Shown here: positions 41,590 through 50,712 of the stretch, piece by piece
Position numbering within the stretch: the first letter of the stretch is position 1
How the letters are laid out: every line of letters starts with the position of its first letter
Assembly (NCBI GenBank): GCA_030068145.1
Contig: JAPJBO010000586.1
Coordinates: 80,753 to 144,752 of the forward strand
Reading direction: 5' to 3'
Origin: Diplonema papillatum
Taxonomy: Eukaryota; Euglenozoa; Diplonemea; Diplonemida; Diplonemidae
Length of the DNA: 64,000 nt
Translations under genes and position numbers: made by a program
Notes under the pieces: generated by a model
What the model was told of the DNA's origin: nothing
Seen by the model: the letters and a program-made list of their open reading frames with translations, nothing else
Database searches by the model: none

Positions 41590-44500
41590 TCACTCTTCAC
41601 CAGCGGGGTGGAACTCGAGGTTGCCGCATACTCTAGCTTCTTCTGCCGAAGCGAAGCAAACGCCGCAGCCAGCGAAAGGCCAGAGCGCAGAGCAGCCGGA
41701 GACGCCGCAGTTCGCCGCCTCCTTGGCATCACTGAAGCACACGTGGCAGCCGGGGAACGGCTTCTCCCCAGGGCACGTGCACAGCGTGGCCATCATCTGC
41801 ACCTTGTGGCACATCCCGCAGCCGACGTACGGCGTCTCCACCGGGCAGTCAATGCTCGCACCGTCCGTAACGGGGGCGGGGCTCCCGCAAGACGACGCCT
41901 CTTCTTCCGTCGCCCAGCACTTGCCGCAGGCTGCGAACGGCAGCTCTTCCGTGCAGTCCCCCTGGGCTTGCGGCTGCTTAACCTTGCCTTGCGTCTCATA
42001 GTACTTCCACACGTTCCACAACCACGAGACCGTCCACGTGCCAGCGGACGGCTGCTTGTCCGAATGCTTGTGTACATGGTGCTTGGCTTCTTTGTCGTCA
42101 CCGTGTTCGCTGCGGCTGCCGTGGTGTCCTTCTTTGACGGCACCGTGTTCGCTGTGGCTGCCGTGGTGTCCTTCTTTGTCGTCACCGTGTTCGCTGCGGC
42201 TGCCGTGGTGTCCTTCTTTGTCGTCACCGTGTTCGCTGTGGCTGCCGTGGTGTCCTTCTTTGTCGTCACCGTGTTCGCTGTGGCTGCCGTGGTGTCCTTC
42301 TTTGTCGTCACCGTGTTCACTGTGGCTACCGTGGTGTCCTTCTTTGTCGGCACCGTGTTCGCTGTGGCTGCCGTGGTGTCCTTCTTTGTCGTCACCGTGT
42401 TCACTGTGGCTGCCGTGGTGTCCTTCTTTGTCGTCACCGTGTTCGCTGTGGCTGCCGTGGTGTCCTTCTTTGTCGTCACCGTGTTCGCTGTGGCTACCGT
42501 GGTGTCCTTCTTTGTCGTCACCGTGTTCACTGTGGCTACCGTGGTGTCCTTCTTTGTCGGCACCGTGTTCGCTGTGGCTGCCGTGGTGTCCTTCTTTGTC
42601 GTCACCGTGTTCACTGTGGCTGCCGTGGTGTCCTTCTTTGTCGTCACCGTGTTCACTGTGGCTGCCGTGGTGTCCTTCTTTGTCGTCACCGTGTTCACTG
42701 TGGCTACCGTGGTGTCCTTCTTTGTCGGCACCGTGTTCACTGTGGCTACCGTGGTGTCCTTCTTTGTCGTCACCGTGTTCGCTGTGGCTACCGTGGTGTC
42801 CTTCTTTGTCGGCACCGTGTTCACTGTGGCTACCGTGGTGTCCTTCTTTGTCGTCACCGTGTTCACTGTGGCTACCGTGGTGTCCTTCTTTGTCGTCACC
42901 GTGTTCACTGTGGCTACCGTGGTGTCCTTCTTTGTCGTCACCGTGTTCGCTGTGGCTACCGTGGTGTCCTTCTTTGTCGGCACCGTGTTCACTGTGGCTA
43001 CCGTGGTGTCCTTCTTTGTCGTCACCGTGTTCACTGTGGCTACCGTGGTGTCCTTCTTTGTCGTCACCGTGTTCACTGTGGCTACCGTGGTGTCCTTCTT
43101 TGTCGTCACCGTGTTCGCTGTGGCTACCGTGGTGTCCTTCTTTGTCGTCACCGTGTTCACTGTGGCTACCGTGGTGTCCTTCTTTGTCGTCACCGTGTTC
43201 GCTGTGGCTGGAGTCACCGTGTTCGTGGTGGCTGCCGTGGTTGCGGCTAGCGTTGAAGTCACCGTGTTCGTGGTGGCTACCGTGGTTGCGACTGACGTTG
43301 AAGTCACCGTGTTCGTGGTGGCTGCCATGGTTGCGGCTAGCGTTGAAGTCACCGTGTTCGTGGTGGCTACCGTGGTTGCGACTGACGTTGAAGTCACCGT
43401 GTTCGTGGTGGCTGCCATGGTTGCGGCTAGCGTTGATGTCACCGTGTTCGTGGTTGCCGTGATGTCCTTCTTTGTCGTCACCGTGTTCACTGTGGCTACC
43501 GTGGTGTCCTTCTTTGTCGTCACCGTGTTCGCTGCGGCTACCGTGGTGTCCTTCTTTGTCGTCACCGTGTTCGCTGTGGCTACCGTGGTGTCCTTCTTTG
43601 TCGTCACCGTGTTCACTGTGGCTACTGTGGTGTCCTTCTTTGTCGTCACCGTGTTCACTGTGGCTACCGTGGTGTCCTTCTTTGTCGTCACCGTGTTCGC
43701 TGTGGCTACCGTGGTGTCCTTCTTTGTCGTCACCGTGTTCACTGTGGCTACCGTGGTGTCCTTCTTTGTCGGCACCGTGTTCGTTGTGGCTGGAGTCACC
43801 GTGTTCGTGGTGGCTGCCGTGGTTGCGGCTAGCGTTGAAGTCACTGTGTTCGTAGTGGCTGCCGTGGTTGCGGCTAGCGTTGAAGTCACCGTGTTCGTGG
43901 TGGCTGCTGTGGTTGCGGCTGACGTTGATGCCGTGGTTGTGGCTAGCGTTGAAGTCACCGTGTTCGTGGTGGCTACCGTGGTTGCGACTGACGTTGAAGT
44001 CACCGTGTTCGTGGTGGCTGCCATGGTTGCGGCTAGCGTTGATGTCACCGTGTTCGTAGTTGCCGTGATGTCCTTCTTTGTCGGCACCGTGTTCACTGTG
44101 GCTACCGTGGTGTCCTTCTTTGTCGTCACCGTGTTCACTGTGGCTACCGTGGTGTCCTTCTTTGTCGTCACCGTGTTCGCTGTGGCTACCGTGGTGTCCT
44201 TCTTTGTCGTCACCGTGTTCACTGTGGCTACCGTGGTGTCCTTCTTTGTCGTCACCGTGTTCGCTGTGGCTACCGTGGTGTCCTTCTTTGTCGGCACCGT
44301 GTTCACTGTGGCTACCGTGGTGTCCTTCTTTGTCGTCACCGTGTTCGCTGTGGCTACCGTGGTGTCCTTCTTTGTCGTCACCGTGTTCACTGTGGCTACC
44401 GTGGTGTCCTTCTTTGTCGTCACCGTGTTCGCTGTGGCTACCGTGGTGTCCTTCTTTGTCGTCACCGTGTTCACTGTGGCTACCGTGGTGTCCTTCTTTG

Positions 44501-46155
44501 TCGTCACCGTGTTCACTGTGGCTACCGTGGTGTCCTTCTTTGTCGGCACCGTGTTCACTGTGGCTACCGTGGTGTCCTTCTTTGTCGGCACCGTGTTCAC
44601 TGTGGCTACCGTGGTGTCCTTCTTTGTCGTCACCGTGTTCACTGTGGCTACCGTGGTGTCCTTCTTTGTCGTCACCGTGTTCGCTGTGGCTACCGTGGTG
44701 TCCTTCTTTGTCGTCACCGTGTTCACTGTGGCTACCGTGGTGTCCTTCTTTGTCGTCACCGTGTTCACTGTGGCTACCGTGGTGTCCTTCTTTGTCGTCA
44801 CCGTGTTCACTGTGGCTACCGTGGTGTCCTTCTTTGTCGGCACCGTGTTCACTGTGGCTACCGTGGTGTCCTTCTTTGTCGTCACCGTGTTCGCTGTGGC
44901 TACCGTGGTGTCCTTCTTTGTCGGCACCGTGTTCACTGTGGCTACCGTGGTGTCCTTCTTTGTCGTCACCGTGTTCGCTGTGGCTACCGTGGTGTCCTTC
45001 TTTGTCGGCACCGTGTTCACTGTGGCTACCGTGGTGTCCTTCTTTGTCGGCACCGTGTTCGCTGTGGCTACTGTGGTGTCCTTCTTTGTCGTCACCGTGT
45101 TCGCTGTGGCTACCGTGGTGTCCTTCTTTGTCGTCACCGTGTTCACTGTGGCTACCGTGGTGTCCTTCTTTGTCGTCACCGTGTTCGCTGTGGCTACTGT
45201 GGTGTCCTTCTTTGTCATCACCGTGTTCACTGTGGCTGCCGTGGTGTCCTTCTTTGTCGGCACCGTGTTCGCTGTGGCTGCCGTGGTGTCCTTCTTTGTC
45301 GTCACCATGCTCGTTGCGGCTACCGTGGTGTCCTTCTTTGTCATCACCGTGTTCACTGTGGCTGCCGTGGCGTCCGTCTTTGTCGTCACCTTGTTCGCTG
45401 TGGCTGCCGTGGTGTCCTTCTTTGTCGTCACCGTGTTCATTGTGGCCGTGGTTGCGGCTGACGTTGAAGTCACCGTGTTCGTGGTGGATGCTGTGGTTGC
45501 GGCTAGCGTTGAAGTCACCGTGTGCATGGTGGATGCTGTGGTTGCGGCTAACGTTGAAGTCACCGTGGTGGCTGCCGTGGTTGCGGCTAGCGTTGAAGTC
45601 ACCGTGGTGGCTGCCGTGCTTGCGGCTAGCGTTGAATTCACCGTGTACGTGGTGGATGCTGTGGTTGCGGCTAACGTTGAAGTCACCGTGTGCATGGTGG
45701 ATGCTGTGGTTGCGGCTAACGTTGAAGTCACCGTATTCCCTCTCAGAACCTGCACCGTGGCTGTGGTGCTCGTGTTCACTGTTACCGATGTGTGACCCCT
45801 CGGAACCTTCACCGTGGTTGTGTTCGTGGTTACGGTGGGCGTTGTCTGACCCCTCAGAACCTTCACCGCGGTTGTGCTGCTCGTGTTCACTCTGGCTGTC
45901 GTGAGAACCGTCGCCGTGGTTGTGTTGCTCTTCGTGTTCTCCGGTGTGGTGGCTGGTTGAGTTCATTTCTCCATGACTGTGGCTGGTGTGGGTCTGCACT
46001 CTCTGATCATCGTCTGCGCTCTCGTTGGGTAGCTGTGGAGCAGCCCCAATCTCATGACGACCAGCTCTGACGTGAGCCCCAATTTCCTGACCCTGCGACA
46101 GACCCACGCCAGCCATGCAGAGGACGAGAACGGAAACCGACATCCTTCCTCGCAT
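41590..46155 (-). CDS. Secreted histidine-rich protein with 16-Cys C-terminal domain, paralogue 2
   Basis: A 1521-residue protein without introns. The signal peptide (MSVSVLVLCMAGVGLS) is followed by QGQE and RAGRHE, as in paralogues 1 and 3. After an acidic spacer with THTSHSHGEMNST comes a first set of HGDFNASRNHGSHHE units; NAS and NVS are potential N-glycosylation sites. A very long array of a 14-residue, 42-bp unit (HHGSHSEHGDDKEG) follows, interrupted twice by blocks of the NAS-type unit. The linker SWLWNVWKYYE and the four C-x8-C-x2-C-x9-C modules (16 Cys) occupy about the last 160 residues. Unit number is likely to vary between alleles. His and Asp/Glu density suggests metal or cation binding outside the cell; this is inferred. 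Confidence 0.87.
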   Translation of the reverse strand: MRGRMSVSVLVLCMAGVGLSQGQEIGAHVRAGRHEIGAAPQLPNESADDDQRVQTHTSHSHGEMNSTSHHTGEHEEQHNHGDGSHDSQSEHEQHNRGEGSEGSDNAHRNHEHNHGEGSEGSHIGNSEHEHHSHGAGSEREYGDFNVSRNHSIHHAHGDFNVSRNHSIHHVHGEFNASRKHGSHHGDFNASRNHGSHHGDFNVSRNHSIHHAHGDFNASRNHSIHHEHGDFNVSRNHGHNEHGDDKEGHHGSHSEQGDDKDGRHGSHSEHGDDKEGHHGSRNEHGDDKEGHHGSHSEHGADKEGHHGSHSEHGDDKEGHHSSHSEHGDDKEGHHGSHSEHGDDKEGHHGSHSEHGDDKEGHHSSHSEHGADKEGHHGSHSEHGADKEGHHGSHSEHGDDKEGHHGSHSEHGADKEGHHGSHSEHGDDKEGHHGSHSEHGADKEGHHGSHSEHGDDKEGHHGSHSEHGDDKEGHHGSHSEHGDDKEGHHGSHSEHGDDKEGHHGSHSEHGDDKEGHHGSHSEHGADKEGHHGSHSEHGADKEGHHGSHSEHGDDKEGHHGSHSEHGDDKEGHHGSHSEHGDDKEGHHGSHSEHGDDKEGHHGSHSEHGDDKEGHHGSHSEHGADKEGHHGSHSEHGDDKEGHHGSHSEHGDDKEGHHGSHSEHGDDKEGHHGSHSEHGDDKEGHHGSHSEHGADKEGHHGNYEHGDINASRNHGSHHEHGDFNVSRNHGSHHEHGDFNASHNHGINVSRNHSSHHEHGDFNASRNHGSHYEHSDFNASRNHGSHHEHGDSSHNEHGADKEGHHGSHSEHGDDKEGHHGSHSEHGDDKEGHHGSHSEHGDDKEGHHSSHSEHGDDKEGHHGSHSEHGDDKEGHHGSRSEHGDDKEGHHGSHSEHGDDKEGHHGNHEHGDINASRNHGSHHEHGDFNVSRNHGSHHEHGDFNASRNHGSHHEHGDFNVSRNHGSHHEHGDFNASRNHGSHHEHGDSSHSEHGDDKEGHHGSHSEHGDDKEGHHGSHSEHGDDKEGHHGSHSEHGDDKEGHHGSHSEHGDDKEGHHGSHSEHGADKEGHHGSHSEHGDDKEGHHGSHSEHGDDKEGHHGSHSEHGDDKEGHHGSHSEHGADKEGHHGSHSEHGDDKEGHHGSHSEHGADKEGHHGSHSEHGDDKEGHHGSHSEHGDDKEGHHGSHSEHGDDKEGHHGSHSEHGADKEGHHGSHSEHGDDKEGHHGSHSEHGDDKEGHHGSHSEHGDDKEGHHGSHSEHGDDKEGHHGSHSEHGADKEGHHGSHSEHGDDKEGHHGSHSEHGDDKEGHHGSHSEHGDDKEGHHGSRSEHGDDKEGHHGSHSEHGAVKEGHHGSRSEHGDDKEAKHHVHKHSDKQPSAGTWTVSWLWNVWKYYETQGKVKQPQAQGDCTEELPFAACGKCWATEEEASSCGSPAPVTDGASIDCPVETPYVGCGMCHKVQMMATLCTCPGEKPFPGCHVCFSDAKEAANCGVSGCSALWPFAGCGVCFASAEEARVCGNLEFHPAGEE

Positions 46156-46339
46156 GATGCTCGCTACTAGGATTTCCCTTTTGTGGCCTTTCCTGTTTCA
46201 AGGGTATTGAAAGTTTGGGGTATTTCCCTTCGAGCCATCAAAACAAATTTAATTCCCTAACAGCCAGCAAAACAAATTTAATTCCCTAACAGCCAGCGAA
46301 AACAATTGCATTCCCTTACAGCCAGCAAAACAAATTTAA
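46156..46339 (+). repeat. 29-bp minisatellite, left part
   Basis: Units AATTCCCTAACAGCCAGCAAAA-type with CAAATTT, about four copies. The array is cut at its TTAA by the piggyBac element and resumes at 49449. The 46156-46215 part is the 5' flank of histidine-rich gene 2. Confidence 0.88.
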
Positions 46340-46352
46340 CCCTTCACCGACC

Positions 46353-46374
46353 ATCTACGCATATATGCGTAGAT
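46353..46374. repeat. Perfect 22-bp palindrome next to the left piggyBac TIR
   Basis: ATCTACGCATA joined to its inverse TATGCGTAGAT, starting at the base after the 13-bp TIR. It has no counterpart at the right end, where a C run occupies the place. Confidence 0.92.
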
Positions 46375-46499
46375 AATGCAGCGAATATCATGAGTAGCTC
46401 CCGAAGGGTGCCCCTGTGGTTAATCCGGCACCCAAGGGACGTATTTTAAGTACGTGCGCTCGGCTAAGGCCGGCGCGTGGCGAGACTGGAGGCAGCAGT

Positions 46500-47060
46500 T
46501 AAAGTTCGGGGAACAGTAAAGTTCGGGCGAAGCTAAGTTCGGGCAATGCTGGTGAAGCTAAGTTCGAGTGATGCTTAGTTCGGGCGTTGCTAAGCGCTCA
46601 GGCTGCGCTGGTACTAAAAAACAGTTCGGGCACGAAGCGAAGTTCGGCCAGGGTGTAGAGTCCGGGTGAAGCCAAGGTCGGTGCTCGTACCCGGGGGGAC
46701 ACCCCCCCCGGACCCCCCCCAACCCACCGAGTGCGGGAAAAGTTTGGCGCTGGTACCCGGGTGGGCGCCCCCCCCGCCGCCCCCCGGCGAAGCAAAAGTT
46801 CGGGCGGAGCTAAGTTCTGGTGAAGCTCAGTTCGGACGATAATAAGTTCGAGTGATCCTAAGTTCGGGCGGAGCTAAGTTCTGGTGAAGCAAAGTTCGGG
46901 CGCAGCTGAGTTCGGGCGAAGCAACGCTCGGGCGAAGTTAAGTTCTGGCGAAGCAAAGTTCGGGCGATGCTAAATTCTGGTACGGGCGCAGCTGAGTTCG
47001 GACGAAGCAAAGTTCGCACGAAGCTGAGTTCTGGTGAAGCAAAGTTCGGTTCTCGTAGCA
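46500..47060 (+). repeat. Array of AAGTTCGGGCGAAGCT-type motifs inside the piggyBac element
   Basis: More than twenty imperfect copies of AAGTTCGGGC(G)(A)AGC or AAGTTCTGGTGAAGC, spaced 15-30 bp, with a GC-rich interruption around 46690-46790. This position suits subterminal transposase-binding repeats, but it could be a simple minisatellite. Confidence 0.8.
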
Positions 47061-47215
47061 AGTTTGGCCTGTGATGGCAAGCTCGGCCGCCCGACTCCGT
47101 TTCCCGGGGTGACCCAAATACCGCGAGATACTGAGAAACCCGCCAAAAACGCAATTTTCGGGCACATTTGACCCCGAAACGCAACAAACCTCGAAAACAA
47201 TCTTCGACCGGAAAA

Positions 47216-47291
47216 ATGTCATGGGCGGGGTTCGAACCCGGACTCACCGGCCTGAAGGCCGGCGCCCGGTCACTCTGCCACCCGCATACCT
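47216..47291 (-). tRNA. tRNA-like gene or pseudogene inside the piggyBac element
   Basis: The minus strand has an A box-like TGGCAGAGTGA, a strong CCGGCCT-TC-AGGCCGG hairpin where the anticodon arm should be, a perfect B box GGTTCGAACCC and a TTTTT terminator right after the 3' end. The 5' GTATGCGGG and 3' CCCGCCCATGAC ends pair only with bulges. The central loop is 6 bases (CTTCAG), so an anticodon cannot be assigned safely. Overall resemblance is to Leu/Ser-type tRNAs. Confidence 0.45.
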
Positions 47292-47624
47292 TCTGCGAGG
47301 AAAAAAAAAAAACTTGCCCGGCTCTTTCCAAAAACAATACACTTTTTTCATGAAGAAAAGCCGGGTTGGCTCGAATAGAGGCTATTCACATTGCATGTTC
47401 ATAGGACCTCCAGTCTCGAAAGATTTCTTAGCGTATCTTTCCATTAAAGCAACTGCCGACAAAAAAGAGTGCCTCCCCTCTTTTTTCACGGCTGGAACTC
47501 GAGGTGTCCCCAGAAAACTGGGAGGTTTTCTTGGGCCAGTCACACACGGATTTTGAAATATCAGCACCGGTACCAAAAAAACGAGCAGGACAGAACTGCG
47601 GACTGAACAAAAGAACTGCAAAAA

Positions 47625-49091
47625 ATGGTCAGGAAAGGCGTGATTGTCAGTGATGAAGTGTGCGATTCAGAAAGCACATCGTCCGAGACAGAGTCGGACA
47701 GCTCGTCGACGGATGAGGAAGAGGTGAAGCCGAGAAAGTCCCCTTCCCGTGCGCAGAAACCTGAAAAGCAGACTGGGAAGCCTCAGCAGCCGGTAGATGG
47801 GTGGACAGAGGGTATGGGGCCTGTGGATGACTTCCTGAGAAAGTTGCCTGCGGACACCTTTCGCACGTGCACCGTCGTTGATTCCCTGGAGCAGTACGAC
47901 GACCACCGAAGCAGGCGCGAATTTGTGAATGCGCCTACATCGCGTTGTGGCGTGCACTTGCATGGCGAACTACCGGAAAGACAGATCTCCCGACTAAGGC
48001 TGTCCTCCTCAACTTTGCAGAAGAGAACTTCCATGAGAAGAAAACGAGCGTGGGGAGCTTGAGGTCGCTGGATTGCTTTGAAGTTCAGCAGTTTTGCCAC
48101 ACGCATGGCATTGGATTCGTACTCTCGCCGGACTGCATGAAGACAATCCTGTATCGCCGTGTTACAGGAGACACAACGCACAGGGAGGAGTACGAAGCAC
48201 AGCGTCCCGTGAACATTGTTTTCCTCAATAGCGTACATGGGCGGTGTCGACCTCAGCGACCAGCTCATGGCCAGTTGTGGCCGGCTCATGAAGGGTCGGA
48301 GGTGGTACCTGAAGCTTTTCTTCTACTTGTTGGAAGTTTCGTGCCTCAACGCATCTGTTATTTGGAAACATCTCCACAAAGACGATCTGCAGAGCTTTTC
48401 CTTCGCTAACTTCAAGCGTGCGCTTATTGCGGGGCTCCTGAACGCAGATCCTGCCGATGACAGCAGCACAGAACCGGATGAGGTAAGTGCCGGCCCCGAA
48501 CCCACGACTCCCACCAAATCGCAGCAGGACAGCGCACCGTCGACCCCATTCTCGCCAAGTACTCCGTCACGTGCTGACGATCATCCGTGCCGGCTTGACG
48601 GTAAAACCCACTACCTTGTGCCCCTGGACCGCCGGACGACTTGCAAGTGCCACGTGCAGCGCAAGGACGTCCAATACATGTGCAAGCAGTGTGGTGTGCC
48701 ATTGTGCCCTGCACCCTGCTTTGGGCGGTTTCACACCAAGCAGGACCACAAATTCGACGACCCGAACTTGAAGGACGCGCAGCGCCGACTCAAGGATCCC
48801 AACGGGCGCCCATTCAAGCGCGGGAGGAAGCGCAGTCTCCAGTCAAACAACAGCCCTGCGCACAACGAGCGCAAGACCTGGCTGTGCTTGGATCGCCTTC
48901 TACTTTTTCGACGCGTAGGAGTGCAATCTCGCTACCAATTTCGTCTCTCTTCATACCTTCCGTGGCAGAGCTTATTCTTTCACTCTCATTCTTTCGTAAA
49001 GTTTCCAGGTGGCTGGCTGAGCAACGCCTGGCCAACCGGACACGATACTTTTGCGACGGCCCGGCCCCCCTGCACGCCGTACATGACATGA
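47625..49091 (+). pseudogene. piggyBac-type transposase, frame-shifted and missing most of the core
   Basis: The DDE transposase of the enclosing element. The N-terminal part (47625-48062) is acidic and Ser-rich, then reads DDFLRKLPADTF. The middle survives only as a short piece in another frame (about 47945-48220, with ending YEAQRPVNIVFLNS). The C-terminal part (48216-49091) has the diagnostic MGGVDLSDQL, RRWYLKLFFYLLE and WKH motifs, and then the Cys-rich zinc domain (CKC, YMCKQCGVPLC, PCFGRFH). The family's full length is about 550-600 residues. Here roughly 200-300 core residues, including the region expected to hold the first two catalytic Asp, are absent, so the enzyme cannot be active. 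Confidence 0.88.
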
Positions 49092-49448
49092 GTGCCTGAT
49101 ACAAGACCAGCACGAATGGGAGGCAGCGACCGAAACGAACCCGGAGTGAGGCGAGAAGAACACTGCGAACCAATAGCGCACTCGACGATGGTTGCAGGAC
49201 CAATGAATAGCGGGAAACAACTTCACACCCTGCCGACCTGGAACAGCTTTCGCACGGCAAAAAGCCTGGATACCTGTTGCGGCAAATGGCCGCAATGAAA
49301 AGATCGACGAAAATGCGCTTAGTTCCACTCCTCGGATGCCACAAATCTTGCTGTCGGCGGCTTGATACACCCCGGACGAAGTGTACCCGAAAATAGGCAA
49401 TTTCCTCAGAATAACCCCCCCCCCCCCCCCCGGTCGGTAAAGGGGTAA

Positions 49449-49497
49449 TTCCCTTATAGCCAGCAGCAAAACAAATTTAATTCCCTTATAGCACTTG
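49449..49497 (+). repeat. 29-bp minisatellite, right part after the piggyBac insertion
   Basis: TTCCCTTATAGCCAGCAGC then AAAACAAATTTAATTCCC continues the array cut at 46339. Confidence 0.88.
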
Positions 49498-49985
49498 ACC
49501 AGAACAGTCCACCAGCCTGGACAGCTAGTCCCACCAGTCTGGACGCCTGGACAGGATGACCAGTTCTACCAGCCTGAGTGGGAAAACATTGGTTGCCCAC
49601 AGAGCAGGACCTGTCCTGCTAGTGGGGATGAAAGGACAAGATTGTTAAAAGTCACACGAATCACAGGAGGTAGAACATGATTCATGGCATTAAGCTTGAA
49701 AGTACGAATCATAGGACGTGGAACATGATTCGTAGGACCGCTGAGCACAAAGTTACCTAGTTATCAAAACACCGCAACGGAGCAGGCGCCCGGCAGGCAA
49801 TAGGCTCGGTCAGGACTGATCCCTCACACCGAAGTGATCACGGGTTGCCTTGTGAGCGTAGATGCGCGGGGCTGAACTCAGGCTGCATGAGTGGGTTTTG
49901 TCAGGTAACAATGGCCCTCCACACCGGATCTCAAGAGTAAGCTTCGTTTCCAAAAGTCGTGATCAAGTCTGTATACCCACAGGCG
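49498..49985. other. Gene-free stretch, small direct repeats
   Basis: Includes repeated CCACCAGYCTGGACAG-type and GTACGAATCATAGGACGTGG-type segments between 49500 and 49740. No gene. Confidence 0.5.
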
Positions 49986-49989
49986 CGGG

Positions 49990-50540
49990 TTTGCGAAATT
50001 TGTTTTTGCTGGCTCGAAGGGAATTATATTTGTTTTTCCTGGCTCGAAGGGAATTAAATTTTTTTTTTTGTATAAGCACCTGCTTTGTAGGAAATACTTG
50101 AGGAGGCTGCCAGCTGCAAAAGATCAAAGGAGGTAAATGTGCTGTAGCCCACACGAAACACAGGTGAATCTGGGTTTAGTGGCGGGCGTAAGCGTTCAAC
50201 AAAAAAGACCCATTTTGTAGTTGTATTGTTTCTCCCCCTCTAGCCTCCTTCGAAGTAAGCACAAGGCAGCCCCTCGAGTATTTTGCTGGCTGTAAGGGAA
50301 TTAAATTTGTTCTGATGGCTCGAAGGGAATTAAATTTGTTTTGCTGGCTCGAAGGGAAATAAATTTGTTTTTGCTGGCTCGAAGGGAATTAAATTTGTTT
50401 TGCTGGCTCGAAGGGAAAAAGATTTGTTTTTGCTGGCTCGAAGGGAATAGATTTTGTTTTGCTGGCTCGAAGGGAATTAAATTTGTTTTTGCTGGCTGTT
50501 AGGGAATTTCAATTGTACCTGCTGGCTATAAGGTAAATTG
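49990..50540 (-). repeat. 29-bp minisatellite in inverted orientation, interrupted by family B
   Basis: About ten units of TGCTGGCTCGAAGGGAATTA plus AATTTGTTT, the reverse complement of the 46.2-kb units. A family B copy with its A tail (seen as T here) sits inside at 50069-50285. Confidence 0.9.
50069..50285 (-). repeat. Dispersed family B, inverted copy with poly(A) tail
   Basis: Read on the minus strand it runs from AAAATACTCGAGGGGCTGCC to CAGGTGCTTATAC and then about 11 A. It is flanked by minisatellite units on both sides, so its ends are well defined. Confidence 0.9.
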
Positions 50541-50712
50541 CTCTAAAAGTTTGCAAGTCTTCGTATTAGTACGCAGGTGAGCTCGTTGTGTTTTTTGGCT
50601 TACCGTTTCTTGGTCTGAGATTCCCAGAACACGAGCTATAACTCCTAGCTTTTCTACGCGGCTACGGCGAACAACCTGGGCGCAGCTTCCGCGACAACGA
50701 CCGCCCTACGAC

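Larger units (their letters stand above)
46340..49444 (+). mobile_element. piggyBac-family transposon, 3105 bp, decayed
   Basis: Ends are CCCTTCACCGACC (46340-46352) and its inverse partner (reverse complement CCCTTTACCGACC, 49432-49444), 12 of 13 positions identical. The left flank is TTAA (46336-46339). The right flank is GTAA (49445-49448), one change from TTAA. Removing the element rejoins a regular unit of the 29-bp minisatellite, so the insertion site is confirmed within the window. It carries a broken transposase (47625-49091), a subterminal repeat array and a 17-C run next to the right end. TTAA duplication and CCCTT termini are established piggyBac features. Confidence 0.92.

Noticed and set aside
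42100..45430. CRISPR-like regular repeats
   Set aside because: Units are contiguous 42-bp coding repeats without unique spacers and lie in a eukaryotic gene.
41557..45795. Long plus-strand open frame of 1412 codons with VVSFFVVTVF repeats, looking like a membrane protein
   Set aside because: It is the antisense of histidine-rich gene 2. The 42-bp unit is a multiple of three without stops in several frames. Only the minus strand has a signal peptide and a Cys domain conserved in four paralogues.
41793..45890. Minus-strand frame of 1365 codons rich in TVTTKKDTT
   Set aside because: A shifted frame of gene 2's own array. It lacks a signal peptide and reads through the Cys domain in the wrong frame.
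49415..49431. C17 run as a telomere or recombination site
   Set aside because: It lies just inside the right piggyBac terminus and is a simple homopolymer, like many others in this window.
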